Part shown: positions 18,089-25,552 of the stretch, one piece after another | How positions within the stretch are numbered: position 1 is the first letter of the stretch | Layout of the letters: each line of letters starts with the position of its first letter | Virus record (IMG/VR): IMGVR_UViG_3300024346_008609 | Location: 1-41,277 of that record | Source of the DNA: a virus | DNA length: 41,277 nt | Reading direction: 5' to 3' (one strand) | Notes under the pieces: generated by a model | Seen by the model: the letters and a program-made list of their open reading frames with translations, nothing else | Told to the model about the DNA's origin: nothing | Database searches by the model: none | Made by a program: the position numbers and the translations under genes

Positions 18089-18559
18089 ATGAACAACACA
18101 AGATATATGTTCTTTCAGAACTTAGAACAAATGAAAAGACAATGTGAGATGCTTCTTCAAATGGATGAATCTATGATTGAATCCCTATTGAACAACGGTC
18201 ACGATTGGGCCGACGACCACATCTCAGAAGCAAAAAATAATATGGACCAAGTATTTGATTTCATTATGAATGAAAAAGATGATACCCACGGTGATGAAAT
18301 GATTATTGATGACGTTATGGAAAACAAAAAAACAATTAGAATCACTGAAGATATGTTAGAGGCAATTATCCGACGTGTAATTAGAGAAAAAGAAAAAGAC
18401 ACAACACTTTGCGAAAGAGGTATTACTGCAGCTAAAGCTAAATATGATGTATACCCATCGGCTTATGCTAATGGATATGCCGTTCAGGTTTGTAAAGGTG
18501 ACATGCCAGATGTTAATGGTGTAAAAAAATGTTCAGGAAAATATTGTTCAGGTAAATAA
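18089..18559 (+). CDS. Phage protein with YPSAYANGYAVQVCKG motif
   Basis: 156 residues. An N-terminal helical, acidic half is followed by ITEDMLEAIIRRVIREK and a C-terminal Cys-containing segment ERGITAAKAKYDVYPSAYAN then GYAVQVCKG and KCSGKYC. From memory, the YPSAYAN segment is a short module found in several proteins of marine T4-like phages and large viruses; its function is not known. The gene starts one base after the previous stop. Four cysteines near the C-terminus could bind a metal or form disulfides. Confidence 0.6.
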   Translation: MNNTRYMFFQNLEQMKRQCEMLLQMDESMIESLLNNGHDWADDHISEAKNNMDQVFDFIMNEKDDTHGDEMIIDDVMENKKTIRITEDMLEAIIRRVIREKEKDTTLCERGITAAKAKYDVYPSAYANGYAVQVCKGDMPDVNGVKKCSGKYCSGK

Positions 18560-18578
18560 ATTGCAATATATTTGCAAT
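18560..18578 (+). repeat. 7-bp inverted repeat upstream of a late gene
   Basis: ATTGCAA (18560-18566) and TTGCAAT (18572-18578), perfect arms with a 5-base spacer, start immediately after the upstream stop codon. It is too AT-rich to be a strong terminator. It could be an operator just upstream of the TATTTAT at 18584. Confidence 0.45.
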
Positions 18579-18583
18579 CTAAA

Positions 18584-18590
18584 TATTTAT
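18584..18590 (+). promoter_or_regulatory. Candidate late -10 element (TATTTAT)
   Basis: TATTTAT preceded by A, 4 bases before the ATG at 18595. This spacing would give a leaderless transcript. Confidence 0.5.
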
Positions 18591-18594
18591 TTGA

Positions 18595-18789
18595 ATGTCT
18601 TACCAAACTTACACCCTAACTAAGGATGATGAACTCATTCTTGAAACTCAAGCAGCAACTGTAGACCGTGCAATTGATTACTTTGCAATCGATTATCCGC
18701 AAATCTTTTCAGTAAGTAGTGGTTATACAATTGGATTGAAACAAAAGGATAAATACCCATCGTTTCAAAAAGAAAAAAGGGACAATTAA
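18595..18789 (+). CDS. Small protein, unknown
   Basis: 64 residues (starts MSYQTYTLTKDDELI). No family recognised; it has an alternating beta-helix look (ETQAATVDRAIDYFAIDYPQ). It is transcribed from its own late-type element and ends inside a bidirectional terminator that also ends the convergent gene, so it is a monocistronic unit. Confidence 0.6.
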   Translation: MSYQTYTLTKDDELILETQAATVDRAIDYFAIDYPQIFSVSSGYTIGLKQKDKYPSFQKEKRDN

Positions 18790-18798
18790 GTCCCTTTT
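18775..18798. terminator. Bidirectional intrinsic terminator
   Basis: AAAAGGGAC (18775-18783) and GTCCCTTTT (18790-18798) pair around a 6-base loop and are flanked by T-runs on both strands. The convergent genes ending at 18789 (+) and 18786 (-) share it, and both stop codons lie in the loop. Confidence 0.8.
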
Positions 18799-19349
18799 CT
18801 TTTTTTATAATATTCTCTAATTGACCACTTATATCCAACATCACCACCCCTTAACAAACTGTTAAGATATAAAACATCTTCATGTGGTTTCCCTTTATAT
18901 GATTCTGATAAAGTAACTTGATTATTAAGTTTGTCAAAAAACTCTTTTATTTGTTTTACATCGTCAATACTTACCTCACCTGAAACAATTCTTTCAGACA
19001 ATCTGTTACTACCACCTCTTTTTTTAAGGTACTTTAAACCTTTCTTAACTACCTCAATAACTTGTTTAGGTACACGTACAGTATCAACATCTTCTGTAAT
19101 ACGTATTTTAAGGTCACTGGAACCCTTAAAAATTCTATGGTAGGTCTCTTTATGTATTTCTATTTTTTGTCCAACAGAGAGTTTCTTTGGTAGTTCATTC
19201 TCCATTTGTAGTAACCAATTATCACCTTCAAGAATTTCAACAATTCTATTTTTCTTATCACGGTGCCAAATTAGCTCTTCCGAGTCCACATCTTTAGAGA
19301 AAACTCGTTCAAAAATATTCTTTTTTATATTTTTCTGTGAATAAACCAT
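18786..19349 (-). CDS. Cupin-like phage protein
   Basis: 187 residues from the ATG at 19349, which overlaps the upstream stop as TAATG; a TTG two codons earlier is less likely. Residues about 25-90 read as a small beta-barrel: ELIWHRDKKNRIVEILEGDN, WLLQMENELP, IEIHKETYHRIFKG. The pattern resembles cupin-like proteins of T4-type phages, and the histidines (WHRD, IHKETYH) could be metal ligands. The C-terminal half is basic and ends GGDVGYKWSIREYYKKRK. The role is unknown. It is co-transcribed with the Cys-rich gene upstream. Confidence 0.6.
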   Translation of the reverse strand: MVYSQKNIKKNIFERVFSKDVDSEELIWHRDKKNRIVEILEGDNWLLQMENELPKKLSVGQKIEIHKETYHRIFKGSSDLKIRITEDVDTVRVPKQVIEVVKKGLKYLKKRGGSNRLSERIVSGEVSIDDVKQIKEFFDKLNNQVTLSESYKGKPHEDVLYLNSLLRGGDVGYKWSIREYYKKRKGT

Positions 19350-20221
19350 TACCAATATCTTCCAGGAACATTATTACCAAAATCTTTGTGTGCTCTACAC
19401 GCCCAATAACCAGGTTTAGTTCTATCTTTCTTTTTTTCACACTGATGTCTTGCCGCAAATGATGCTCTTGCACCTGAGTCGTTCCACTTTGCCGTCATAA
19501 CAGGAGAACCATAAGATACTTTTACTATTTTACCTGATTGTGGATTTTTAACATACACATACCATTTTTTTGGTCCACCTGATTTTGGTTTACCAAGCTC
19601 AACATTTTTTCCTTTGTATTCCGCTTCATTAATCATAGGGTAATCCAATGGTAATCTTTCACCTTCATATATAAAAAATTTTCCTAAATCACTATTCAAA
19701 AGTTCGTTATCAAATTCATTTTCATAAATTCCAATTTTCTTTAATTCTCTTGCTTCATTAATTAAGTTAAAATACTTTTGACTTCCAGGTCTGAATACAT
19801 TCTCACTAACAGGAATATCATTTTCCAAATGATATTGTAATTCTTCAGAAATTAGAGAAGTTTCTTTATATTTTTTTAGTGCCTTTATGATAGATTCTTT
19901 CATTGATTCATTTTTTGGTTTGTATGATGTCATTACGGGTTTTTGACCTTTCCCTGTTTGTGTATCTTTCTTTTCGGCTGCTCTCTTTTGTCTACATGCC
20001 GCTTTTTTTTCGGAGTCACTCATTTTACCAGCAACACCTGCTGCTCTACATTTAGGGTATGCTTTAGAGTCCGCATCAGGTCTACCACACGGTGGATGTT
20101 TACCATCTTTATCCCTACTACATATATTAACCCACGGACCTTTTGGTTGTGAACTACCTTTTGGTTTCTTTTTTTTACCGAACCAAACTGCTAAATCTTC
20201 AGAAAGTAGATACTCATTCAT
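19349..20221 (-). CDS. Cys-rich phage protein with DUF5872-like domain
   Basis: 290 residues from the ATG at 20221; an ATG at 20251 lies inside the promoter palindrome and is less likely. Residues about 28-75 (WVNICSRDKDGKHPPCGRPD, then KAYPKCRAAG and AACRQKRA) resemble, from memory, the short Cys-containing DUF5872 module of phages and giant viruses. The C-terminal 70 residues carry ARASFAARHQCEKKKDRTKP, GYWACRAHKDFG and GRYW, another recurrent phage module. The four N-terminal and two C-terminal cysteines may bind metal. The first residues MNEYLLSE fit the L-x-E pattern of gp21 cleavage sites, so packaging into the head is possible. Confidence 0.6.
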   Translation of the reverse strand: MNEYLLSEDLAVWFGKKKKPKGSSQPKGPWVNICSRDKDGKHPPCGRPDADSKAYPKCRAAGVAGKMSDSEKKAACRQKRAAEKKDTQTGKGQKPVMTSYKPKNESMKESIIKALKKYKETSLISEELQYHLENDIPVSENVFRPGSQKYFNLINEARELKKIGIYENEFDNELLNSDLGKFFIYEGERLPLDYPMINEAEYKGKNVELGKPKSGGPKKWYVYVKNPQSGKIVKVSYGSPVMTAKWNDSGARASFAARHQCEKKKDRTKPGYWACRAHKDFGNNVPGRYW

Positions 20222-20239
20222 ATTGATAAATTTTAAAAA

Positions 20240-20259
20240 ATACTTATACATATAAGTAT
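20240..20259. promoter_or_regulatory. Bidirectional promoter palindrome (TATAAGTAT on both strands)
   Basis: ATACTTATA-CA-TATAAGTAT is a perfect 9-bp inverted repeat lying between divergent genes (starts at 20221 on - and 20274 on +). Each arm read outward is TATAAGTA, one base from the T4 late -10 consensus TATAAATA. The distances to the two ATGs are 19 and 15 bases. Confidence 0.55.
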
Positions 20260-20273
20260 CAAATAAAGTTATT

Positions 20274-20531
20274 ATGTCACAAAATTTTGATGAAGGTTTT
20301 CTATTCGATGCAATTAAGTATCAGAACAATGATGATTTGGGTCGTTTTTTAGAGAAGATGACACCTGACCAAGGGTTATATTGTTTAATTCAGGCAGCTA
20401 AATGTGGATTTACACGTGGAGTTTTTTCTATTGAAGAAACTGAAGTGTTATCAAAAGCAATCCGTCTAATTACACGTGACTCCGATGCTAGTCCAAGTAG
20501 TATCGGTGACCCAGAAGTTCACAAGGCTTAA
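20274..20531 (+). CDS. Small protein, unknown
   Basis: 85 residues (starts MSQNFDEGFLFDAI). It is helical, with ITRDSDASPSSIGDPEVHK at the end. No family recognised. It is a monocistronic + strand gene between two - strand blocks, with a palindromic promoter in front and a bidirectional terminator behind. Confidence 0.6.
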   Translation: MSQNFDEGFLFDAIKYQNNDDLGRFLEKMTPDQGLYCLIQAAKCGFTRGVFSIEETEVLSKAIRLITRDSDASPSSIGDPEVHKA

Positions 20532-20559
20532 TTTTTTTTAAAAAATCTTTAAAACAAAA

Positions 20560-20583
20560 AAAAGGGGACCGAAGTCCCCTTTT
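20560..20583. terminator. Bidirectional intrinsic terminator
   Basis: AAAAGGGGAC (20560-20569), loop CGAA, GTCCCCTTTT (20574-20583). It serves the + strand gene ending at 20531 and the - strand major capsid gene ending at 20603. Confidence 0.85.
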
Positions 20584-20602
20584 CTATTTAGTGTTTTGAG
20601 TA

Positions 20603-22414
20603 TTATCTCAATTCTCTTAAGTCGAATGTTCTAACACCATCAACTGTTACCTTACCGTAGAATCTGTTGTTAACCATCTTCTTAGCGTATCTTGTCATGA
20701 TACCCTTGATAGGAGTGAAGTTGAATGGGTTGTACATAGTTGGAGTCAACTGAAGAGGTACATATGGTGCGTAAACGTAACCTGTATCTAACAAAGAGTT
20801 ACCTTTGTGTCCCAACAATACTGTGTTTGGTGGGAAGTATGGGTCACGATATACTTGATATCTACCTGCTAATGTACCGATTCTTTCGATACCCATGTTG
20901 TACTGGTCCTGCTCAGGAGCTGCGTTTGAAACGTGGAAGTATTCCAAGTCATCAAAAATTGCACTGATTTCAGAAGATACAACAATCCAGTTTGCTCCAC
21001 CTCTTAAAGTAGACTTGTGAATTTGAGCTGAAATTTGGTTGATTGCAGTAATCAACGTTTGGTTCCAGTCTTTCTGAGTGTACTGAGTTAATGGAGTAGC
21101 TGTTGTTCCTCTCTTCCAACCGTTGTAGTCCCATCTTAATGTCCAAGCCGCACCTTTTCTAAGGTCTCTCAAGATTTCTCTGTCGATTTCAGCTGCCACT
21201 TGCTCTGACAATAAAGCTGTTAATTCAGCTTCAGCGTCGATGTTGTGGAATGCTGATACGTCTTGTGCCATTTCAGGTGACCATTGAGCTCTTAACTTTC
21301 TTTCTGTAACAGAAACAGTTACTGCTTCAAGGTCAAAAGAAACTTCACCAATTCTATCTTCGAATTCCATTTCTTTGTAAATTCTGTAAGTTGTGATGAA
21401 CTGTGAACTTGGTGCCACTGAACCGTTAGCCAATGTTGTGTAACCTGAGTAACCGTCAAACGAACCTGCTCCGATAGAACAAGGAACTTGGAAGTCAGCC
21501 TCAAGGTAAATTTTACCGTCAGCGTCACAAATGTTGTCATAAGAACCACCGTTAGCCGTGTTCGAAGAACCGAATGCTGGTGATGATGTTCCACCGTACT
21601 CAACGATACCTTTACCGTATTTCTGTGTTACAACTCTGAACAACAAGTTACCTGTAACTGCTGACCATGGAGATGTACCTGGAGTTGATGTAATAGTCAA
21701 ATCAGAAAGGAATGTTTCTGTGTCGACTGTGTTACCATCAGGACCCATTAACTTACCGTATGAACCTGCGTTAGAGAAACCTGACATAACAAGTAATACT
21801 TTTCTGTATTCACCTGCAGTGTAACCAGATGCTACTAATGAATCACCTACCCATACTACAGTTACGTTTGGTGCAGTTACAGAAGAGAACTGACCTTTAG
21901 AGTAATCGAATAATCCTGGTGGGTCAAGAGCTGGTTCGTTACCTTCGTAGAATCTATCGTAAAGGTCTTTACCGTTGTCTGCTCCATAACCTTGGTTAGG
22001 GTTGTTCTGACCTGAATCAACTGCTTCAGGTGAACCGATTGGTGCGTAGTGTTGTGTGCCGCCAGCGCCACCAACATACTGTTGAATTTTAGGTACGAAG
22101 TAGAACAATTTACCGATAGGTAAGTTCATTGCTTGTACTGATACGATATCGTTAGCCAATAATTTAGAGAATACTCTTCTAACGATAGGGAAAACAACCG
22201 TCTCAAATGAACCTGTGTCAGATGTAGATGATGCTTCGTTGATTAGGTAAGAAGCTTGGTTTTCGTAAAGTTGAGCCACATTTTCTCTCATGTGACCTTT
22301 CAAACCTTCCAAGAAACCTAACTTATCCCATTTGTTGATTGTGTCTTCTTTGATAACTTTCAAGTGCTTAAGACCGATGTTACCAACAAGACCTGATTCT
22401 AATAATGCTCCCAT
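20603..22414 (-). CDS. 23: Major capsid protein, T4 gp23-like
   Basis: 603 residues. The N-terminal segment with LYENQASYLINEASSTSD (49-66) and VVFPIVRRVFSKLLANDIVS (73-92), QAMNLPIGKLFYF is the gp23 signature, and the C-terminus ending NRFYGKVTVDGVRTFDLREL is also typical. It would form the HK97-fold hexamers of the head. LINE followed by A at 57-61 fits the T4 prohead protease site ([IL]-x-E) near the place where T4 gp23 is cut after E65, so residues 1-60 are probably removed. The base composition is visibly richer in G+C than its neighbours, consistent with high expression. A dedicated terminator follows. Confidence 0.95.
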   Translation of the reverse strand: MGALLESGLVGNIGLKHLKVIKEDTINKWDKLGFLEGLKGHMRENVAQLYENQASYLINEASSTSDTGSFETVVFPIVRRVFSKLLANDIVSVQAMNLPIGKLFYFVPKIQQYVGGAGGTQHYAPIGSPEAVDSGQNNPNQGYGADNGKDLYDRFYEGNEPALDPPGLFDYSKGQFSSVTAPNVTVVWVGDSLVASGYTAGEYRKVLLVMSGFSNAGSYGKLMGPDGNTVDTETFLSDLTITSTPGTSPWSAVTGNLLFRVVTQKYGKGIVEYGGTSSPAFGSSNTANGGSYDNICDADGKIYLEADFQVPCSIGAGSFDGYSGYTTLANGSVAPSSQFITTYRIYKEMEFEDRIGEVSFDLEAVTVSVTERKLRAQWSPEMAQDVSAFHNIDAEAELTALLSEQVAAEIDREILRDLRKGAAWTLRWDYNGWKRGTTATPLTQYTQKDWNQTLITAINQISAQIHKSTLRGGANWIVVSSEISAIFDDLEYFHVSNAAPEQDQYNMGIERIGTLAGRYQVYRDPYFPPNTVLLGHKGNSLLDTGYVYAPYVPLQLTPTMYNPFNFTPIKGIMTRYAKKMVNNRFYGKVTVDGVRTFDLRELR

Positions 22415-22448
22415 TTTAGTTTTTATTTAGTTTTGTTTTAGTTTATTT

Positions 22449-23909
22449 TTATTTTTGTAATTTACTCATTAAATCTTTCATTCTTAAGAACTGAGGATTT
22501 TCATAAGTTTTTGACTCAATAAGATTTGTAGAAGCTCCTCTTGATGGAGTCTTAGCAACTTTAGCCTCAACTGATTCAGAAATAGTTGAGGTTTCTTTGC
22601 TTTGATATTCTTCTTTCAAAGTCTTATAAAGAGTCTTTGATTCTTTTAAAGATTCAACAGTGTCAAATCTTCTCAAAATGTTAATTTTTTCTTGTTTTGT
22701 TGTTGTGTGCTCAGTGAACAATCTCGTTGCGTAAGCTAAGTTTGAATTGAAAACAGCTACTTCATTTAATTTTTCTCTGAAAATATTTAATGCTTTTCTG
22801 TATTCTTCATTCTTTGCTCTCAAAGATTCTACTTCTTTAGCCATCTCACTCTCAGATACAGTTCTTACCTTTTGTTTTGGTAAACCGTGTCTTCTTGGGT
22901 CGTTCTTAGAACCATTACCCAAAGTACGAGCAGCTTCAGTTGTTTCAGCTTCTTCTTCCTCCGACATTTCAAATGACTTCTTTTTCAAGTTCATACCAAC
23001 ACCCTTAGGTTTAATAGTCATTGAACCTTCTTTCATTTCACCGTCTTCCATTTCAGAATCTTCCATTTCAGATAGGTCAAATGATTTTTTCTTAAGGTTC
23101 ATTCCCATACCTTTTGGTTTAATAGTCATTGACTCCTCAACCTCACCTTCGAATGCTTTTGTTTTTTTATTCATACCTTTTTTTGTTGTGTAATCTTCAT
23201 CACCTTTATGGGTTTTTGATTTTTCACCCTTTTTCCCGTAGTCACCTTCACTCATTTCTTCGTACTCTTCATCAGAAGATTCATCTTCATAATCTTCCGT
23301 TTCATCTTCGTCTTCAGAAATTTCAATTTCGTAAACTACATCGTCTTCTTCGTACATCTCGTCCATTGTTTCTTCATAGTCTTCACCTTCTGTGTGAATT
23401 TCATATTCAACATCAGAATTAGTATCCTTAAGATGAATTGAATCTTCATCTTTAGAAACAATAATACCATCTTCTTCGCCCATGGCTTTGAAGACTTTTA
23501 AGATTTCATCATCAGACGCAGTTCTAAGGTCTAAAGGTAATAGAACTTCTTCTTCGTCATCTACTTCTAATTCATCACCAGGTAGGTCCAAAGACATAAG
23601 GTCTTCTTCACCTCCTAATGTTTCATCAGAAAATTCATCGTCAGATTCTTCATCATCAGATTCTTCATCGTCCATTTCAAGTTCAGCTTGTTCTTCCATT
23701 TCGTGAGCGTGCTCACCTTCTTCCATTTCTGATACTTCTTTCATAGACTCCGCTTTTTCAACCTCTTCAAGAGATTCCTTTACTAGTTCACTGATTTCTT
23801 CCTTCATAGTAGAAGCAAGTATTCCTTTTGCATTTTGAGTTACGGCTTCTTCCAAATTTTTCATTTGTAAAAGTGCCTCTTCAACTAAAGATTTTTTTTC
23901 GTTTTGCAT
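22449..23909 (-). CDS. 22: Prohead core scaffold, gp22-like
   Basis: 486 residues. An N-terminal helix is followed by a very acidic region (about residues 60-235, Glu/Asp/Ser tracts), a basic interval, and a C-terminal coiled-coil part (AKEVESLRAKNEEYRKALNI, NEVAVFNSNLAYATRLFTEH) that matches gp22-like scaffolds; it ends in FLRMKDLMSKLQK. Scaffold assembles inside the prohead and is digested by the gp21 protease. A 17-residue element (MTIKPKGxGMNLKKKSF) occurs twice. It lies 34 bp upstream of the capsid gene, as in T4, and has a TATTTAT element 34 bases before its start. Confidence 0.85.
   Translation of the reverse strand: MQNEKKSLVEEALLQMKNLEEAVTQNAKGILASTMKEEISELVKESLEEVEKAESMKEVSEMEEGEHAHEMEEQAELEMDDEESDDEESDDEFSDETLGGEEDLMSLDLPGDELEVDDEEEVLLPLDLRTASDDEILKVFKAMGEEDGIIVSKDEDSIHLKDTNSDVEYEIHTEGEDYEETMDEMYEEDDVVYEIEISEDEDETEDYEDESSDEEYEEMSEGDYGKKGEKSKTHKGDEDYTTKKGMNKKTKAFEGEVEESMTIKPKGMGMNLKKKSFDLSEMEDSEMEDGEMKEGSMTIKPKGVGMNLKKKSFEMSEEEEAETTEAARTLGNGSKNDPRRHGLPKQKVRTVSESEMAKEVESLRAKNEEYRKALNIFREKLNEVAVFNSNLAYATRLFTEHTTTKQEKINILRRFDTVESLKESKTLYKTLKEEYQSKETSTISESVEAKVAKTPSRGASTNLIESKTYENPQFLRMKDLMSKLQK
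22971..23130 (-). repeat. Internal duplication in the scaffold gene
   Basis: Two copies of the element MTIKPKGxGMNLKKKSF are coded at about 22971-23022 and 23079-23130, 108 bp apart. Third codon positions differ widely between copies while the peptide is nearly unchanged. Confidence 0.7.
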
Positions 23910-23943
23910 TTTAGTTTTAACAAGAGTTTGTTTATTTTCCTTA

Positions 23944-23950
23944 ATAAATA
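23944..23950 (-). promoter_or_regulatory. Candidate late -10 element (TATTTAT) for scaffold/capsid
   Basis: TATTTAT on the - strand, preceded by A, 34 bases upstream of the scaffold ATG and just downstream of a terminator. It would give scaffold and capsid their own late transcript. Confidence 0.5.
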
Positions 23951-23994
23951 TCTCAGTTTTAAAAAAAGTTTATTTTTTAATGAAATGGCAAAAA

Positions 23995-24018
23995 AAAATC
24001 GGGTTTTAGCCCGATTTT
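23995..24018 (-). terminator. Intrinsic terminator between DUF4494-like gene and scaffold
   Basis: AAAATCGGG (23995-24003) and CCCGATTTT (24010-24018) form a hairpin. On the - strand it is followed by eight T residues, so it ends the transcript of the protease/DUF4494 genes. Confidence 0.8.
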
Positions 24019-24043
24019 AATTTTTAATATTTTAATAAATTTT

Positions 24044-24253
24044 TTATTCGAAAACTTCGTCAATCTTACTTTCACTTACTGAAGTAATTCTCCAATCGTT
24101 TGTAAAACCTTCAAACTTTTTAGTAACTTTAGCTTCAACATCAGTAACACTGAAACCTTTTACCAATTTTTCTTCTCTAATTTTTTTTACTTTGCCAGTG
24201 TCAGTATCGACCAAGTCATACTGAATTTTGGCCACAAAATATTTTTCGTCCAT
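24044..24253 (-). CDS. DUF4494-like small protein
   Basis: 69 residues. The pattern KYFVAKIQYDLVDTDTGK followed by EEKLVKGFSVTDVEAKVTKK and ITSVSESKIDEVF resembles DUF4494, a short beta-alpha-beta family found in Bacteroidota and their phages. Function unknown. It lies between the prohead protease and the scaffold, 15 bp after the protease gene, and is followed by a terminator. The family link supports a Bacteroidota host. Confidence 0.65.
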   Translation of the reverse strand: MDEKYFVAKIQYDLVDTDTGKVKKIREEKLVKGFSVTDVEAKVTKKFEGFTNDWRITSVSESKIDEVFE

Positions 24254-24268
24254 AGTTTTAATTTTTTT

Positions 24269-24979
24269 TTAATAACCTAAATAATCGGAAAGTCTTCTCA
24301 TTAAGTCAACAGACTTATCGTTTTTTGTAATGTTTTCAGGTGATTTTTTTTCTTCCTCTAAGTTTTCTTCGTATTTGTTTTTGTCTTCTTTATTTAAAAA
24401 CAAATAAGCTCCTGGCGTGGATGGTGAAGATACTAAGTCAAAACAAATTAATTCAAAATCATCTTGAACTTCATTTTGTTCTCCTTTCTTAGCTAAAGAA
24501 CCAATACCTCTTGACGATACTCCCATAGTAACCCCTTGTCTCATTAAGTTAGCTGCAACATCACCAGGTGATGAAACTATACCTCTTTCATGGAAACCTG
24601 GTGTAGTTAATAATTTAATCTTACCCATAAGGACATTACCCTCCCACCATACATCAGTAATAAGGTGAGATACTCTTTCCAAATCAATTAGTGAAGATTC
24701 AGGGTGATTTAACTCAGATATAGAAAGACCTTTGTTAATTGCTTTCTTATATTTTTCAACTTCTCTCTTTAATATCCTCTCAGGATAAACTCTACCATTT
24801 CTATTTGGTACACCATATTTCTGAAGTGTAGCGTAAAATTCAAAAGGTTTTGAGTGTTCTAACTGACCATAAGATTCTCTTATTACTTCAGCGTTTCTGA
24901 ATTCGTTAGGTGATACTGTTCCCGCATCCCACTCAACCAATATACCATTTCCTAAATCGTTTGGACCTAATACTCTCAT
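24269..24979 (-). CDS. 21: Prohead core protease, gp21-like
   Basis: 236 residues. Seen: NRNGRVYPERIL (59-70), the catalytic His in ELNHPESS (His92), VWWEGNVLMGKIKLL (110-124), and the catalytic Ser in GVSSRGIGS (153-161), followed by FELICFDLVSSPSTPGA. These are the serine-protease motifs of T4-type prohead proteases (herpesvirus assemblin-like fold). It matures the head by cutting after [IL]-x-E and is itself degraded. The C-terminal 35 residues are charged and dispensable-looking. TATTTAT lies 14 bases before the ATG. Confidence 0.92.
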   Translation of the reverse strand: MRVLGPNDLGNGILVEWDAGTVSPNEFRNAEVIRESYGQLEHSKPFEFYATLQKYGVPNRNGRVYPERILKREVEKYKKAINKGLSISELNHPESSLIDLERVSHLITDVWWEGNVLMGKIKLLTTPGFHERGIVSSPGDVAANLMRQGVTMGVSSRGIGSLAKKGEQNEVQDDFELICFDLVSSPSTPGAYLFLNKEDKNKYEENLEEEKKSPENITKNDKSVDLMRRLSDYLGY

Positions 24980-24993
24980 TGTATTTTTTTATA

Positions 24994-25000
24994 ATAAATA
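24994..25000 (-). promoter_or_regulatory. Candidate late -10 element (TATTTAT)
   Basis: TATTTAT on the - strand, preceded by G, 14 bases upstream of the protease start at 24979. Confidence 0.5.
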
Positions 25001-25010
25001 CTATGGAATA

Positions 25011-25448
25011 TCAAATGTTTTTTGATTTTGATTTTGATAGTTGAAAATATTCCGACCTTAAAAGTTCATCTTGATAAACAGACTTAGCAATTTTTTTAAT
25101 TTTTTCTTTTAAAATTTGTGATTTGAATTCAAGAGAATCTTTTAGAAATAGTGTGATTTCTAAACTCATAAAACTTTTTTTATTTAGTTGTATCCCACTT
25201 GAGCGTAGGTCCAAATCAACAATAGAGTTTTTTTCAAACACATCTTGGTCAATAACCTCTAACAAATTATGTTTAATTTGTCTATTTAAATTTCCCGTTA
25301 CTCTATCCCAATTTTCTACTTCCTTTATTGGTTCAACCCAAGATTGTATGTTTATGTAAAGTGATTTAAAATTTATTGAATCTACAGTTCCGTACACACA
25401 TTTCGCATTATCAAAAATTGATAATTTCGATGTTTTTCCTTTTTTCAT
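25011..25448 (-). CDS. Virion-associated protein, unknown
   Basis: 145 residues (starts MKKGKTSKLSIFDNAKC). No recognised family. The central part (YINIQSWVEPIKEVENWDRV and SFMSLEITLFLKD) looks beta-rich with a helical C-terminus ending SKSKSKNI. It lies between the helical protein near the portal and the prohead protease, so a head or neck role is plausible. It starts at the left side of a 104-bp divergent region shared with the bS21 gene. Confidence 0.6.
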   Translation of the reverse strand: MKKGKTSKLSIFDNAKCVYGTVDSINFKSLYINIQSWVEPIKEVENWDRVTGNLNRQIKHNLLEVIDQDVFEKNSIVDLDLRSSGIQLNKKSFMSLEITLFLKDSLEFKSQILKEKIKKIAKSVYQDELLRSEYFQLSKSKSKNI

Positions 25449-25533
25449 TTATTATTTCATCTAAGAAGTTTTATTGTTTGATATATTATAATCAAAAAAA
25501 AAGTATTTGTCAAAAACTTCCCAAACTCAACTA

Positions 25534-25540
25534 TATTTAT
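25534..25540 (+). promoter_or_regulatory. Candidate late -10 element (TATTTAT) for bS21
   Basis: TATTTAT preceded by A, 12 bases before the ATG at 25553. No Shine-Dalgarno is present in the leader. Confidence 0.5.
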
Positions 25541-25552
25541 TAAGATAGTATT

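Noticed and set aside
22747-23422. Two + strand open frames rich in Ser, Phe and His
   Set aside because: They mirror the acidic and basic tracts of the scaffold gene on the other strand; low complexity only.
25479-25498. TTTGAT...ATCAAA dyad in the bS21 divergent region
   Set aside because: Six-base arms in very AT-rich DNA with an irregular centre; likely chance.
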